64,000 nt of DNA from CAXNKH01 sp049296795 (GTDB lineage: Bacteria; Pseudomonadota; Gammaproteobacteria; Burkholderiales; Burkholderiaceae_C), in assembly GCA_049296795.1 (NCBI GenBank), contig JBAQTC010000042.1, positions 62,001 through 126,000 of the forward strand, given 5' to 3'. This document shows, piece by piece, positions 18,298 through 26,632 of the stretch (the stretch's first letter is position 1; the number at the start of each line of letters is the position of its first letter). Under the pieces are notes generated by a model, which had not been told where the DNA came from, did not search any database, and was given only the letters and a program-made list of their open reading frames with translations. A program made the position numbers and the translations under genes.

Positions 18298-19281
18298 TTA
18301 ATCCGCTGAGATGTGATTTTCTTTAACAATTTTTCGCCAACGGGCTTCTTCGCCTCGGACGTAGCGCGCCATTTCTTCTGGCGTCCCCGCACTGATGATC
18401 AGCCCTTCATCGGTTACTTTCTTTCGAAAATTTTCACTTTGAACGGCTTTGCGCGCAGCGGCGTTGAGCCGTGTAATCACTTCGGTTGGCGTTCCCGCGG
18501 GTGCGACCAGGCCATACCAACTTTCTGCCGCGTAACCTGGCACGCCGCTCTCGGCCAGAGTTGGCACCGTGGGGCGAACCGGTGAGCGTTCCGCCGTGGT
18601 CACGGCCAGCGCGCGCAGTCGGCCACTGTCGATGAAAGCGCCCGTGGCAGCGGCGGTGGCGAACATCAAATCGACTTGACCGCCGAGCAGGTCGGTCAAT
18701 GCCGGACCCGCACCACGGTAGGGAATGTGCATCAAGTCAAGCTTGGCCAGGTTCTTGAACAGTTCAGCGGCCAAGTGGGCCGAAGTGCCGTTGCCTTGGG
18801 AGGCAAAAGTCAGTGGTTTGGGGCTGACCTTGGCCGTGGCAATCAGATCTTGCACCGACTTGATCGGGCTGTCGGGTCTGACCACCAGGATGTTGGGCGA
18901 GCGCCCCATCAGCATGATGGGGGTAAAAGCGCTGTCATGCGCGTACGGCAGTTTGGACAGCAAACTCGGATTCACTGCATTGGCAAACGTTGCGATCAAG
19001 AGGGTGTAGCCATCGGCCGGACTTTTGGCCACCAGATCGGAGCCGATCACGGTGCCAGCCCCCGGCTTGTTGTCGATCAGTACCGGCTGGCCCAGCTCCA
19101 GCGCCATGGCCGCACCCAAGGTGCGAGCGATCATGTCGGTGCCGCCGCCTGGTGCAAAAGGAACAATCAAGCGCACCGGCTTGTCCGGGTAAGCAGCCTG
19201 AGCTGGCAGCAACACGTTGACCAGTGCAGCCAGTGCCAGGCTGAGGCTCAGCAGGCAGCGCTGGGTGGTGGTTTTCTGCAT
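18298..19281 (-). CDS. Bug-family (TctC-type) periplasmic solute receptor
   Basis: 327 residues with a signal peptide ending LLPAQAA-YPDKP, then VRLIVPFAPGGGTDM, DNKPGAGTVIG, HIPYRGAGPALTDLLGGQ and LVAPAGTP, the Bug pattern. It lies 13 bp upstream of the crotonase and is probably the first gene of that operon, so the ligand may be the acid later activated by the acyl-CoA synthetase. No TctA/TctB partner here. Confidence 0.9.
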   Translation of the reverse strand: MQKTTTQRCLLSLSLALAALVNVLLPAQAAYPDKPVRLIVPFAPGGGTDMIARTLGAAMALELGQPVLIDNKPGAGTVIGSDLVAKSPADGYTLLIATFANAVNPSLLSKLPYAHDSAFTPIMLMGRSPNILVVRPDSPIKSVQDLIATAKVSPKPLTFASQGNGTSAHLAAELFKNLAKLDLMHIPYRGAGPALTDLLGGQVDLMFATAAATGAFIDSGRLRALAVTTAERSPVRPTVPTLAESGVPGYAAESWYGLVAPAGTPTEVITRLNAAARKAVQSENFRKKVTDEGLIISAGTPEEMARYVRGEEARWRKIVKENHISAD

Positions 19282-19326
19282 GGGATACCTTGGAGTTGCT
19301 CGATGCGATGCAGGGGTGTTAGCTGC

Positions 19327-19803
19327 TCAGTGGTGGTGTCCGTGTTCGCCATGCACATGGCCGTGTTCTATTTCTTCGGCTGAGGCAGCGCGAACACCGG
19401 TAACCGTAAGCTGAAAGCGCAACTCCTGACCCGCCATCGGGTGGTTGCCGTCAAGCAGCACGGTGTCACCTTTGATCTTCATCACGGTAAACACTTGGCT
19501 GCGTCCATCTTCGGTCTGGCCTTGGAGTTGGCCGCCGATTTTCACACCCGGTGGAAATTGTTGGCGTGGCATGGTCTGGACCAAGCTTTCGTCACGCAGG
19601 CCGAAGGCATCTTGCGGCTGCAACTGCAACGTGACTTGAAAGCCCGCTTGTTGGCCTTGCAGCGCTTCTTCAATCTTGGGCAGGGTGTTGCCGTAACCCC
19701 CGTGCAGATAAACCATCGGAGTTTTGCTTTCTTCGAGCAGTTTTCCTTTGGCATCGGCCACTTTGTAGCGCAGGGTGACGGCAGAATTTTTATCGATTTT
19801 CAT
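19327..19803 (-). CDS. FKBP-type peptidyl-prolyl isomerase, SlyD-like
   Basis: About 158 residues with the SlyD arrangement: KNSAVTLRYKV, YLHGGYGNTLPKIEEAL, an inserted flap with PQDAFGLRDESL and VLLDGNHPMAGQELRF, then a short His-rich tail (EHGHVHGEHGHHH) able to bind nickel or cobalt. SlyD is a cytoplasmic folding helper and metallochaperone. The start at 19803 gives the canonical MKIDKNSAVTL; an alternative ATG at 19821 shares bases with the stop of the upstream small gene (TGATG). Confidence 0.87.
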   Translation of the reverse strand: MKIDKNSAVTLRYKVADAKGKLLEESKTPMVYLHGGYGNTLPKIEEALQGQQAGFQVTLQLQPQDAFGLRDESLVQTMPRQQFPPGVKIGGQLQGQTEDGRSQVFTVMKIKGDTVLLDGNHPMAGQELRFQLTVTGVRAASAEEIEHGHVHGEHGHHH

Positions 19804-19820
19804 AAGGTTGGATTTTTGCA

Positions 19821-20135
19821 TCACTGACTGATGATTTGCTTGAGCTCGAGCACGTCGCGGCTGCGCTTGACTTCGGAGCCCCAGACCCGATCGAATTCGG
19901 CCACCAGCAGTTGGAGTGCGGGCGAACCCGGCACCGCGCGCGCTTGATTCGGGTCGGTGAATTCGTAATAAGCGTAGTGCAGCGAGGGGTCGACATCGCT
20001 CCAGCCACGCCAAGCGCGTTGGGCGCCAAAAGCCTTGAGCGCCTCGGGCAGGTGTTCATCCTGATACCAGCGATCGAAAGCTTCGCGCAAGTGCGCTTGA
20101 TCGACTTGGGCGCGAACGATAAAACAGGTAGGCAT
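19821..20135 (-). CDS. small conserved-looking protein, possible ferredoxin-like alpha/beta-barrel (EthD-like)
   Basis: 104 residues beginning MPTCFIVRAQVDQAHL, with the segment FDRWYQDEHLPEAL and later LHYAYYEFTD. The WYxxEHLPE pattern resembles dimeric alpha/beta-barrel (EthD or DUF-type) proteins in which a conserved His follows Trp-Tyr. I cannot place it in a named family with certainty. It sits between a Bug receptor and the SlyD-like gene on the same strand, with a TGATG overlap to a possible SlyD start, so it is very likely expressed. Confidence 0.6.
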   Translation of the reverse strand: MPTCFIVRAQVDQAHLREAFDRWYQDEHLPEALKAFGAQRAWRGWSDVDPSLHYAYYEFTDPNQARAVPGSPALQLLVAEFDRVWGSEVKRSRDVLELKQIISQ

Positions 20136-20171
20136 AATTTTCTCGGGTCAGATCAAGCTGGTGCTGCGGTT

Positions 20172-21146
20172 TCAGTTGGCTTGAATATTTTTGAGCTTGA
20201 TGATCTTGGCCCACTTGTCGGCGTCGGTTTTTTGCAAGGCTGCCAACGCAGCGGGCGTACCCGGTGCCGGCACCACGCCGGATGCAATCAATCTGTTTTT
20301 CACAACGTCGCTCTCCAGCGTGCGGCGCAGCGCTTGATTAAGGCGTTCGACTTCGACCGCTGGTGTGTTCTTGGAGGTGTAAACGGCATACCAGTTGTTG
20401 GAATCAACACCGGCAATGCCCACTTCGTCCAGCGTCTTAACGTCGGGCAGCAGCGGATGACGCTTGGGCGCGGCAATGCCCAGGGCTTTCAATTTCCCGC
20501 CCTTGATGTGGCCAATGGCGACCGTGATGTCGATGAACAGGGCATCGACGTGGCCTGCGATCACATCGGTGATGGCAGGGCCGACGCCCTTGTAGGGAAC
20601 ATGGTTCAAGTTAGTCTTGGTGACATCGGCCAACAGTTCCATCGCCAAATGCGGCATGCTGCCAATGCCGGAAGAGCCCATCGAGGCACCTTTGGCGTTC
20701 TTTTTGGCCGCCGCAATAAAGTCTGTCACCGTGTTGGACGGGTTGTTGACGCTGGTCACCAGCACTTCGTCGGTGTTGACCACCAGCGTGACCGGACTGA
20801 GGTCGCGCACCGGGTCGTAGGGCAGCTTTTCGTAGAGAGCGGGGCTGATCGAGACCGGTCCAGTGGTGGTGAGGAACAGAGTTTGCCCATCAGGCGCAGC
20901 TTTGGCGACGAATTCGGCAGCTATGCCCGCGTTGGCCCCGGGCTTGTTTTCCACCACCACCTGTTGGCCCAACTCACGGCCCAGCGGTTCGGCGATCAAG
21001 CGCGCAACAAAATCAATCGGACCGCCGGGCGCAAATCCGATCACCAAGCGAGTGATTTTGGGCTGGGCGAACAGCGTCGGGGCACCCAGTGCGAAAGCGG
21101 CCAACGGAAGCTGGACCAGGGTGCGGCGAAGTGGATTGACGGACAT
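20172..21146 (-). CDS. Bug-family (TctC-type) periplasmic solute receptor
   Basis: 324 residues. A signal with twin Arg-Arg-Thr near the N terminus (MSVNPLRRTLVQLPL...TLFAQP) could be Sec or Tat. Then come ITRLVIGFAPGGPIDF, ENKPGANAGIA, HVPYKGVGPAITDVIAGH and KNTPAVEVERLN. It follows the ThDP enzyme gene by 37 bp on the same strand, so receptor and enzyme may serve the same 2-keto acid. The usual PAGTP motif of the Bug lobe is changed to YTSKNTP. Confidence 0.88.
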   Translation of the reverse strand: MSVNPLRRTLVQLPLAAFALGAPTLFAQPKITRLVIGFAPGGPIDFVARLIAEPLGRELGQQVVVENKPGANAGIAAEFVAKAAPDGQTLFLTTTGPVSISPALYEKLPYDPVRDLSPVTLVVNTDEVLVTSVNNPSNTVTDFIAAAKKNAKGASMGSSGIGSMPHLAMELLADVTKTNLNHVPYKGVGPAITDVIAGHVDALFIDITVAIGHIKGGKLKALGIAAPKRHPLLPDVKTLDEVGIAGVDSNNWYAVYTSKNTPAVEVERLNQALRRTLESDVVKNRLIASGVVPAPGTPAALAALQKTDADKWAKIIKLKNIQAN

Positions 21147-21183
21147 GGCATCTCCTTGAAATTGAGATAAATTCTAGCGGGGA

Positions 21184-22794
21184 TCACAACTCGCGCAGGG
21201 CGTTGAACTGGGCCAGGTAGCCGCTGCCGTCAATGCGGGCTGCAATCAGCGTGGTCCGGCCTGACTTCAAGGCCGCGGCGATCGCTTGTTGCAGGCCTTG
21301 TTCGTTATCGACGACTGTTCCGTCAGCGCCAAAACCCTGGGCCAGTTTTTCCCAGTGCATGCCGCCAATTTTCACGCCATGGCGAGGAATTCCCTTGAGC
21401 TCCTGCTTGATTCGGATCAAACCGATTTCTTCATCGTCCAGCACGATCACGATGATGGGAAGATTCTCGCGGACCGAGGTTTGCATTTCCGCCACCGCCA
21501 TCAGGAATCCACCGTCACCGGTAAAAGCCACCACCGGCCGGTCCGGGTGGGCAATACGTGCGGCCAGAGCAGCGGGAACCGCATAACCCATGGAGCCCAG
21601 TCCGTTGGAGGTGAGGAACTCGCGCGGGCCGTAAGACTGCCACTTTTGCACCACCAGCAAGCGGCTGGCACCGGCGTCGCAGCTCGCAATCGTGTTGCGC
21701 GGTAGACAGGCGCGGGCCACCTCCATCGCGCGCTGCGGTGACAGCCCGGTGCTGGGGGTGTTCAAGGCATCGACCACCTCATCGCGAAATACTTGGGCGG
21801 CTTTTTCTCCCCAGCCGCTGCCGGCACTGGCCCATTCGGCAAAGCGCGCCAGCAAAACTTTAAGATTGCCGACGACTTCGACCGAGGCTGGAACACAGGC
21901 ATCGGTGCTGGCCATGCAGGACAGGGCCAGTACCTCGGTACTGTAAGGCCAGGGCTTCGGCTGCAGCTCAACCGAATCCAATCCAATGGCCACAATCAAG
22001 TCGGCTTGTGCTACCAGTTTGCGCTCGATCAAGCCACCAATGATGCAGCCGGCGCGCAAAGGGTGGTCTTCAGGAATGACGCCTTTGCATTTCGCGGCGG
22101 TGAGAACCGGTGCGCCAAGGCGCTCAGCCAATGCCAGAACTTCGGCCGAAGCCTTGTCCCATAAAACGCCCAGACCGACCAGTAGCACGGGCTTAGCCGC
22201 TTGGTCCAGTTTTTGCAATTCAAGCTTGAGGTCGGCGCGATCCGGACTCGGAAACAACACATTCGGCATCAGCGGCGGTTCGGCGAGGTTGCGGCCCGCT
22301 TCGCGCGTGGTTTCGCTTTGTGGCATGTCGAAATGCACTGGCCCCGGAGCGCTAGTGGTGGCTTCGCGCATCGCACGGCGCAACTGATGCCGCACCGTTG
22401 TGGCATTGACAGTGGTTCCCCACTTCACCACCGGCGCGTACATGGCCAAGTGGTCGATGCGCTGGCGCAGCCCGACCGCATAGGTGGGTGCCGAGTACTG
22501 ATCGGTAATGGCAATCAATGGCGCACGGTCCAAGTAGGCATAGGCAATGCCGTTGACCATGTTGGCCGCACCGGGTCCGCGGGTAGACAGGCAGACCCCG
22601 GGCGAGCCCGAAATCTCACCCCAAGTGGCAGCCAGCATGGCGCCTGCGACCTCCTGTTTCATCAGGATGAAACGCATATCGCGCTGGCGCAGAGCCTCCA
22701 TCAACTCAACCGATTCGCCGCCCGGGTGGCCGACCACAAAAGGAGTTCCTGATTCTTTGATTGCATCTGCAATCACTTCAACCGTTGTTGCCAT
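21184..22794 (-). CDS. thiamine diphosphate-dependent enzyme, acetolactate synthase/benzoylformate decarboxylase-like
   Basis: 536 residues with the three-domain ThDP fold. The cofactor-activating Glu48 lies in MKQEVAGAMLA, CLSTRGPGAANMVNG in the PYR domain, and the ThDP/Mg motif starts GDGGFLMAVAEMQ at 426 and ends VLDDEEIG, with Asp where many members have Asn. Such enzymes decarboxylate or ligate 2-keto acids. Context (Bug receptor, crotonase, acyl-CoA synthetase) suggests catabolic decarboxylation rather than branched amino acid synthesis; no small regulatory subunit is adjacent. Divergent from the AroQ-like gene. Confidence 0.86.
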   Translation of the reverse strand: MATTVEVIADAIKESGTPFVVGHPGGESVELMEALRQRDMRFILMKQEVAGAMLAATWGEISGSPGVCLSTRGPGAANMVNGIAYAYLDRAPLIAITDQYSAPTYAVGLRQRIDHLAMYAPVVKWGTTVNATTVRHQLRRAMREATTSAPGPVHFDMPQSETTREAGRNLAEPPLMPNVLFPSPDRADLKLELQKLDQAAKPVLLVGLGVLWDKASAEVLALAERLGAPVLTAAKCKGVIPEDHPLRAGCIIGGLIERKLVAQADLIVAIGLDSVELQPKPWPYSTEVLALSCMASTDACVPASVEVVGNLKVLLARFAEWASAGSGWGEKAAQVFRDEVVDALNTPSTGLSPQRAMEVARACLPRNTIASCDAGASRLLVVQKWQSYGPREFLTSNGLGSMGYAVPAALAARIAHPDRPVVAFTGDGGFLMAVAEMQTSVRENLPIIVIVLDDEEIGLIRIKQELKGIPRHGVKIGGMHWEKLAQGFGADGTVVDNEQGLQQAIAAALKSGRTTLIAARIDGSGYLAQFNALREL

Positions 22795-22961
22795 GTTTTT
22801 CTTTCAATCGCCATGCCGTTTCGACTCGCAGTCCCGCATGTGACCGAAGTCGTACGGGCTGGATTATTGGGGGGGCTTGGCTTCGGGGAAAGATACTAAC
22901 ATCGGGTCTGTTGCTGCACTGTGCGCAACCGGCTTGATCGCGTTACTTTTTGGAACACCGC

Positions 22962-23414
22962 ATGACTTCAAAAATCTTTATTCTGAATGGCCCCAACCTC
23001 AATCGCTTGGGCACGCGTGAACCGCACATCTACGGCAAAGAAACGCTGGCCGACCTTGAAGGGCGCTGCCGCAGCAAAGCCCAATCGCTGGGGCTGGACC
23101 TTGAATTCAGGCAGACCAACTATGAAGGTGTTCTGGTTGAAAGCGTACACGATGCCATTGACCAAGGCCACGGCCTGATCATCAACCCGGCCGGTCTGAC
23201 TTTCACCTCGGTGCCGGTGATGGATGCCTTGAAGATGTTCGATGGGCCCAAGGTGGAGTTGCACATCAGCAATGTGCACACCAGAGAAGCGATTTACCAC
23301 AACTCCATGATGTCCAAAGTCGTCACGGCTGTCATGGCCGGTTTCGGAACGGCAGGCTATCTGCTCGCTTTGGACTGGATGGCGCAACGCTTGGCTGAAA
23401 ACAGATCAAGCTGA
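22962..23414 (+). CDS. type II 3-dehydroquinate dehydratase paralogue (AroQ-like)
   Basis: 150 residues with the full flavodoxin-like AroQ fold. Arg19, Tyr24, Asn75, Asp88, His101 and Arg108 sit at the positions numbered the same in the M. tuberculosis enzyme. Two conserved substrate-binding residues differ: position 81 is Phe instead of His (NPAGLTFTSV) and position 112 is Tyr instead of Arg (REAIYHNS). It may therefore be a catabolic or altered-specificity paralogue rather than the housekeeping shikimate enzyme. ATG 22962 is used; a TTG four codons earlier is also in frame. It stands alone, divergent from the ThDP enzyme. Confidence 0.85.
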   Translation: MTSKIFILNGPNLNRLGTREPHIYGKETLADLEGRCRSKAQSLGLDLEFRQTNYEGVLVESVHDAIDQGHGLIINPAGLTFTSVPVMDALKMFDGPKVELHISNVHTREAIYHNSMMSKVVTAVMAGFGTAGYLLALDWMAQRLAENRSS

Positions 23415-23426
23415 GACCGGTCTAGA

Positions 23427-23459
23427 CCCAGTGCGCGATCAGGAGCATCGCGCACTGGG
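23427..23459 (+). terminator. 13-bp perfect hairpin after the AroQ-like gene
   Basis: CCCAGTGCGCGAT (23427-23439) and ATCGCGCACTGGG (23447-23459) pair perfectly around CAGGAGC, 13 bp after the stop. No clear T-run follows on the plus strand, so it is a strong stem rather than a textbook intrinsic terminator. It lies between the AroQ-like gene and the convergent Bug remnant and may stop both. Confidence 0.55.
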
Positions 23460-23461
23460 GA

Positions 23462-23563
23462 TTAATTGATGATCAGGTTGTTGGCCTTGATCAGCGCAGC
23501 CCAGCGCACGACTTCGCTTTGTATGAAGGCGCTAAAGTCCACCGGCCAGTATTGAGCAAAAAA
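23462..23563 (-). pseudogene. 3'-end remnant of a Bug receptor gene
   Basis: Reading leftward, 33 codons are open between an in-frame TGA at 23564-23566 and a TAA at 23462-23464. They translate to a typical Bug C terminus: YWPVDFSAFIQSEVVRWA then ALIKANNLIIN. Nothing upstream in this frame continues the protein and there is no start codon. It lies directly downstream of, and in the same orientation as, the intact Bug gene at 23585, so it looks like the relic of a tandem duplicate or of gene replacement. Confidence 0.7.
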
Positions 23564-23584
23564 TCATGCTCAATGGAGCGATCA

Positions 23585-24568
23585 TCAAGAGTCTGCTTTG
23601 AAGTTCAAGGCTGTGACCAGCCGCTTGGCCATTTCGGAGTCTTCTTTCATGCGCTTGACATGTTCTGCAATCGTGATCGGATCCACGTGCCCTGCCAGTG
23701 GCTGCATGAATGCTTGGATTTCCGGCTGGATAAGTGCAGCACGTAGCGCAAGAGATGTCCGTTCCTGGACTTCGGCGCTGGCCGTGGCGGGCAGGAAAAA
23801 TCCGAACCATTCGCGCATGACCAACTCGGCGAAGCCCTGCTCCTTGTAGGTAGCTACATCGGGTACAAAAGGTGAACGGGACGGGCCAGAGGTAGCCAGA
23901 ACGCGGACTTTTCCAGCCTTGACGTGTTGGATCCAGTCGCCCAGGGGTGACGACATACCGGCAATCTGGCCGCCTAAAACCTGGGGCACACCGGGGCCAG
24001 AACCTGGGAATGGGACGTTGGTTATCTGAAATCCGGCCAGCGCGGCCAGTCTTCCTGCCAACAGGTGGGGCATTGAGCCGGCACCCGGGTTACCAATGCT
24101 GGCTTTGTCGGGATTGGCCTTGGCCCACTCCACAAAGCTTTTGACGTCTTTCACCGACTCGGGCACACCGGGGCCCACGACCAGCGCGTGGTCGGTGGCG
24201 TGACCGATCGTGATGGGCGCCACATCCGATTGCGAATATTGCAATTTGGAATACGAATGCGGATAGATGGTCAGCATGGAGGCGGGCGTGTACAGCAGGT
24301 GGGCACCGTCACCCGCTGCGCCTTTGAGGGTCAACACGCCTACTTGGCCGCCAGCACCGGGTTTGTTTTCAATGATCACGTTGTTGGCATAGGTGCCGCG
24401 CAATTTATCCCCCACACGGCGGGCGAAAGCGTCGGTGGTGCCGCCAGGCGGGAAACCCACAATAATTCGCAGCGTGTCGATACGGGTCTGGGCCCAAGTA
24501 GAAAGCGCTGGACAGGCCATCAGGGCAGCAGTTGCACTTGAGGTGACAAAACGACGACGATTGATCAT
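23585..24568 (-). CDS. Bug-family (TctC-type) periplasmic solute receptor
   Basis: 327 residues. N terminus MINRRRFVTSSATAALMACP with an RRRF twin-arginine-like signal and a probable cut near TWAQ; then LRIIVGFPPGGTTDAF, ENKPGAGGQVG, NVPFPGSGPGVPQVLGGQ and FLPATAS. The usual PYK loop is PFP here and the PAGTP is changed, so the ligand may differ. It is in the same direction as the feruloyl-CoA synthase gene 164 bp upstream; possibly the hydroxycinnamate receptor of that pathway (inference). Confidence 0.88.
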   Translation of the reverse strand: MINRRRFVTSSATAALMACPALSTWAQTRIDTLRIIVGFPPGGTTDAFARRVGDKLRGTYANNVIIENKPGAGGQVGVLTLKGAAGDGAHLLYTPASMLTIYPHSYSKLQYSQSDVAPITIGHATDHALVVGPGVPESVKDVKSFVEWAKANPDKASIGNPGAGSMPHLLAGRLAALAGFQITNVPFPGSGPGVPQVLGGQIAGMSSPLGDWIQHVKAGKVRVLATSGPSRSPFVPDVATYKEQGFAELVMREWFGFFLPATASAEVQERTSLALRAALIQPEIQAFMQPLAGHVDPITIAEHVKRMKEDSEMAKRLVTALNFKADS

Positions 24569-24732
24569 TAAAAAACTCCTGGTTGGTGGCTGAAGGTTTG
24601 ATGAGTTGCGATGACAGTTAGTGGCTACCTAGCTTCGATGCAAGAATTACAGAACGATAGTACAAAAAACCACGGGCGTCGACAGTGTTTACCCCCGGTG
24701 AGCCATTTGATTGTGGGCTGTTGCGCATGCCC

Positions 24733-26613
24733 CTAGCCGGCCTTGACCACGCCCCTTGCGGCGCTGTCATAGAGGGCTTGCACCAGTGAGTCTCGGTGCT
24801 TTAAAACGGCCCGCTGGTTGATCGATCCTTTGTCAGTGACTTCGCCTAAATCAATCGATGGCGGCTCAGTAAGCAGCAGGGCGCGGACGATGCGGCTGGC
24901 ACTGCCAGTGGCTGACTGGGCCAGTAAGTCAACAAGTCCCTGCAGCCAGGCCATTACAGGCGCTGACGTAAGGACTTCAGCCAAGGGGGCGGAATCGGGC
25001 AGCTGGGACAGGCGGCGGATCTGCGGGCTTGGGAACAGCAATGCGCCGACTTCGCGCCGATCCAGGCCGGTGATAACTGCGTCCTGCACGTAGGGTGCAC
25101 CAGCACCGATGATTTTGGCGCGCAACGGTCCTACACTTACAAACGTACCGGTGCTGAGCTTGAAGTCTTCGGCAATGCGGCCGTCAAAACGAAGCCCCTG
25201 GTGGATGTCGGCTTCGTCTATCCATTTCACTGCGTCTCCGGTGCAAAAAAAGCCTTCGTCGTCGAAAGCCGTTTTCGTTGCTTCATCATTGCGCCAATAA
25301 CCCGGCGTGATATTGGGGCCGCGGTAACGCACCTCAACCTTGTCGCTCATGGGGACGAGTTTGAGCTCTAGGCCGGGCGCGGGCAGGCCGAGGTCCCCGG
25401 CCTTGGAATGCGGAGTGGTCACAAAAAGCCCGAACGGGCCGGATTCAGTCATCCCCAAACCGGCTGTCATGACGACACGCTCGCCGAATTCCTTTTCGGC
25501 ACTGGCGTAAAGGCTGTCCCACACCGGCTGCGCCAGCGAAGCACCTGCGTAAAAAAGTTGGTGCACGCGGGAGAGAAAATTTTTGCGTAGTACCGGGTCG
25601 GACTTCATGGCGTTGGCGATGGCCTCGAAACCAACGGGCACATTGAAGTACCAAGTGGGAGCGATTTCACTCAAATTGCGCAGGGTTTCGGGCAATAAGG
25701 CTGGGGTGGGCTTGCCGTCGTCGATATACATCGTTCCGCCGTTGTGCAACACCATGTAGAAGTTGTGGTTTCCGCCAGCCGTGTGATTCCATGGCATCCA
25801 GTCGACCAACACCAGCGGGTCGGCCGCAACAGCGGGCATGGATTGTTTCATTTGCTGCTGGTTGGCGCAGATCATGCGTTGGGTATTGATGACCGCCTTG
25901 GGTAGTTTGGTCGAGCCGCTGGTGAATAGAAATTTAACAATGGTGTCCGGGCCGGTCGCCTGCATGGCGGCATCGACGCGGGGGGTTGCCGTGGTGGACT
26001 TTAACTGGTCAAAAGTGCTAATAGTTCTTGCTGGATTGGGATTCGTAGCGCTGGGCTTGCTGTCAATTGCGTTGACCACCACTTCAGTCAGGGCCGGCAC
26101 GGTGGCCTCGATGGCCCGGCCATACCTCGCCCAGTCAGACGCGTACACGAGGCCAGGCGTGAGTGTGGCCAGTACATGGCGCAATTTGGCAAAGTCTTGA
26201 CTGACCAGGGAATAGGGCGGCGACACCGCGCAATAGGGTATTCCGGCATACATGGCGCCCAGTGCCAGCATGGCGTGCTCCAGGCTGTTCTCGCTCAGGA
26301 TTGCCAGGGGCCGATTGGCATTGAGGCCGCGGTCCAGCAACGCCTGCCCTATGCTGCGCGCTGCACCCAGCGCCTGTTTGAAACTGAGGTGTTGCCACGC
26401 GCCGTTAGGCATGGCATTTGTACCCGGTTCGCGCCGTGCAAAGAGAGTTCGATCCGGCGCGACTTGGGCCCAATGGATCAGCCGGTCTGTCATGCGGTAG
26501 GCGTAGTCTTGCAAGACCTGGTCTGCGCCGAGATAAGTGGCGTCAGCGGCATGGCGCACCACTGCGTTCGTCACACCAAAGTGAAAGGGGCGAAACTTGG
26601 CAATTGTGGCCAT
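24733..26613 (-). CDS. fcs: feruloyl-CoA synthase
   Basis: 626 residues of the ANL superfamily, matching feruloyl-CoA synthetases in overall sequence: FLFTSGSTKLPKAVINTQRM P-loop, MPWNHTAGGNHNFY, TAGLGMTESGPFG, CTGDAVKW and the hinge GRIAEDFKLSTGTFVSVGPL. It activates ferulate or other hydroxycinnamates with ATP and CoA in the cytoplasm. ATG 26613 (MATIAKF) has GAGG upstream and is preferred to the open frame starting 13 codons earlier. It lies 19 bp after a crotonase gene, the typical partner for chain shortening. No vanillin dehydrogenase is present in the window. Confidence 0.88.
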   Translation of the reverse strand: MATIAKFRPFHFGVTNAVVRHAADATYLGADQVLQDYAYRMTDRLIHWAQVAPDRTLFARREPGTNAMPNGAWQHLSFKQALGAARSIGQALLDRGLNANRPLAILSENSLEHAMLALGAMYAGIPYCAVSPPYSLVSQDFAKLRHVLATLTPGLVYASDWARYGRAIEATVPALTEVVVNAIDSKPSATNPNPARTISTFDQLKSTTATPRVDAAMQATGPDTIVKFLFTSGSTKLPKAVINTQRMICANQQQMKQSMPAVAADPLVLVDWMPWNHTAGGNHNFYMVLHNGGTMYIDDGKPTPALLPETLRNLSEIAPTWYFNVPVGFEAIANAMKSDPVLRKNFLSRVHQLFYAGASLAQPVWDSLYASAEKEFGERVVMTAGLGMTESGPFGLFVTTPHSKAGDLGLPAPGLELKLVPMSDKVEVRYRGPNITPGYWRNDEATKTAFDDEGFFCTGDAVKWIDEADIHQGLRFDGRIAEDFKLSTGTFVSVGPLRAKIIGAGAPYVQDAVITGLDRREVGALLFPSPQIRRLSQLPDSAPLAEVLTSAPVMAWLQGLVDLLAQSATGSASRIVRALLLTEPPSIDLGEVTDKGSINQRAVLKHRDSLVQALYDSAARGVVKAG

Positions 26614-26632
26614 ACAGTCAACCTCAAACGGT

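Noticed and set aside
19836..21170. 444-codon plus-strand open frame
   Set aside because: It lies fully antisense to an intact Bug receptor and the small gene beside it and has no family motif; long antisense frames are common in GC-rich DNA.
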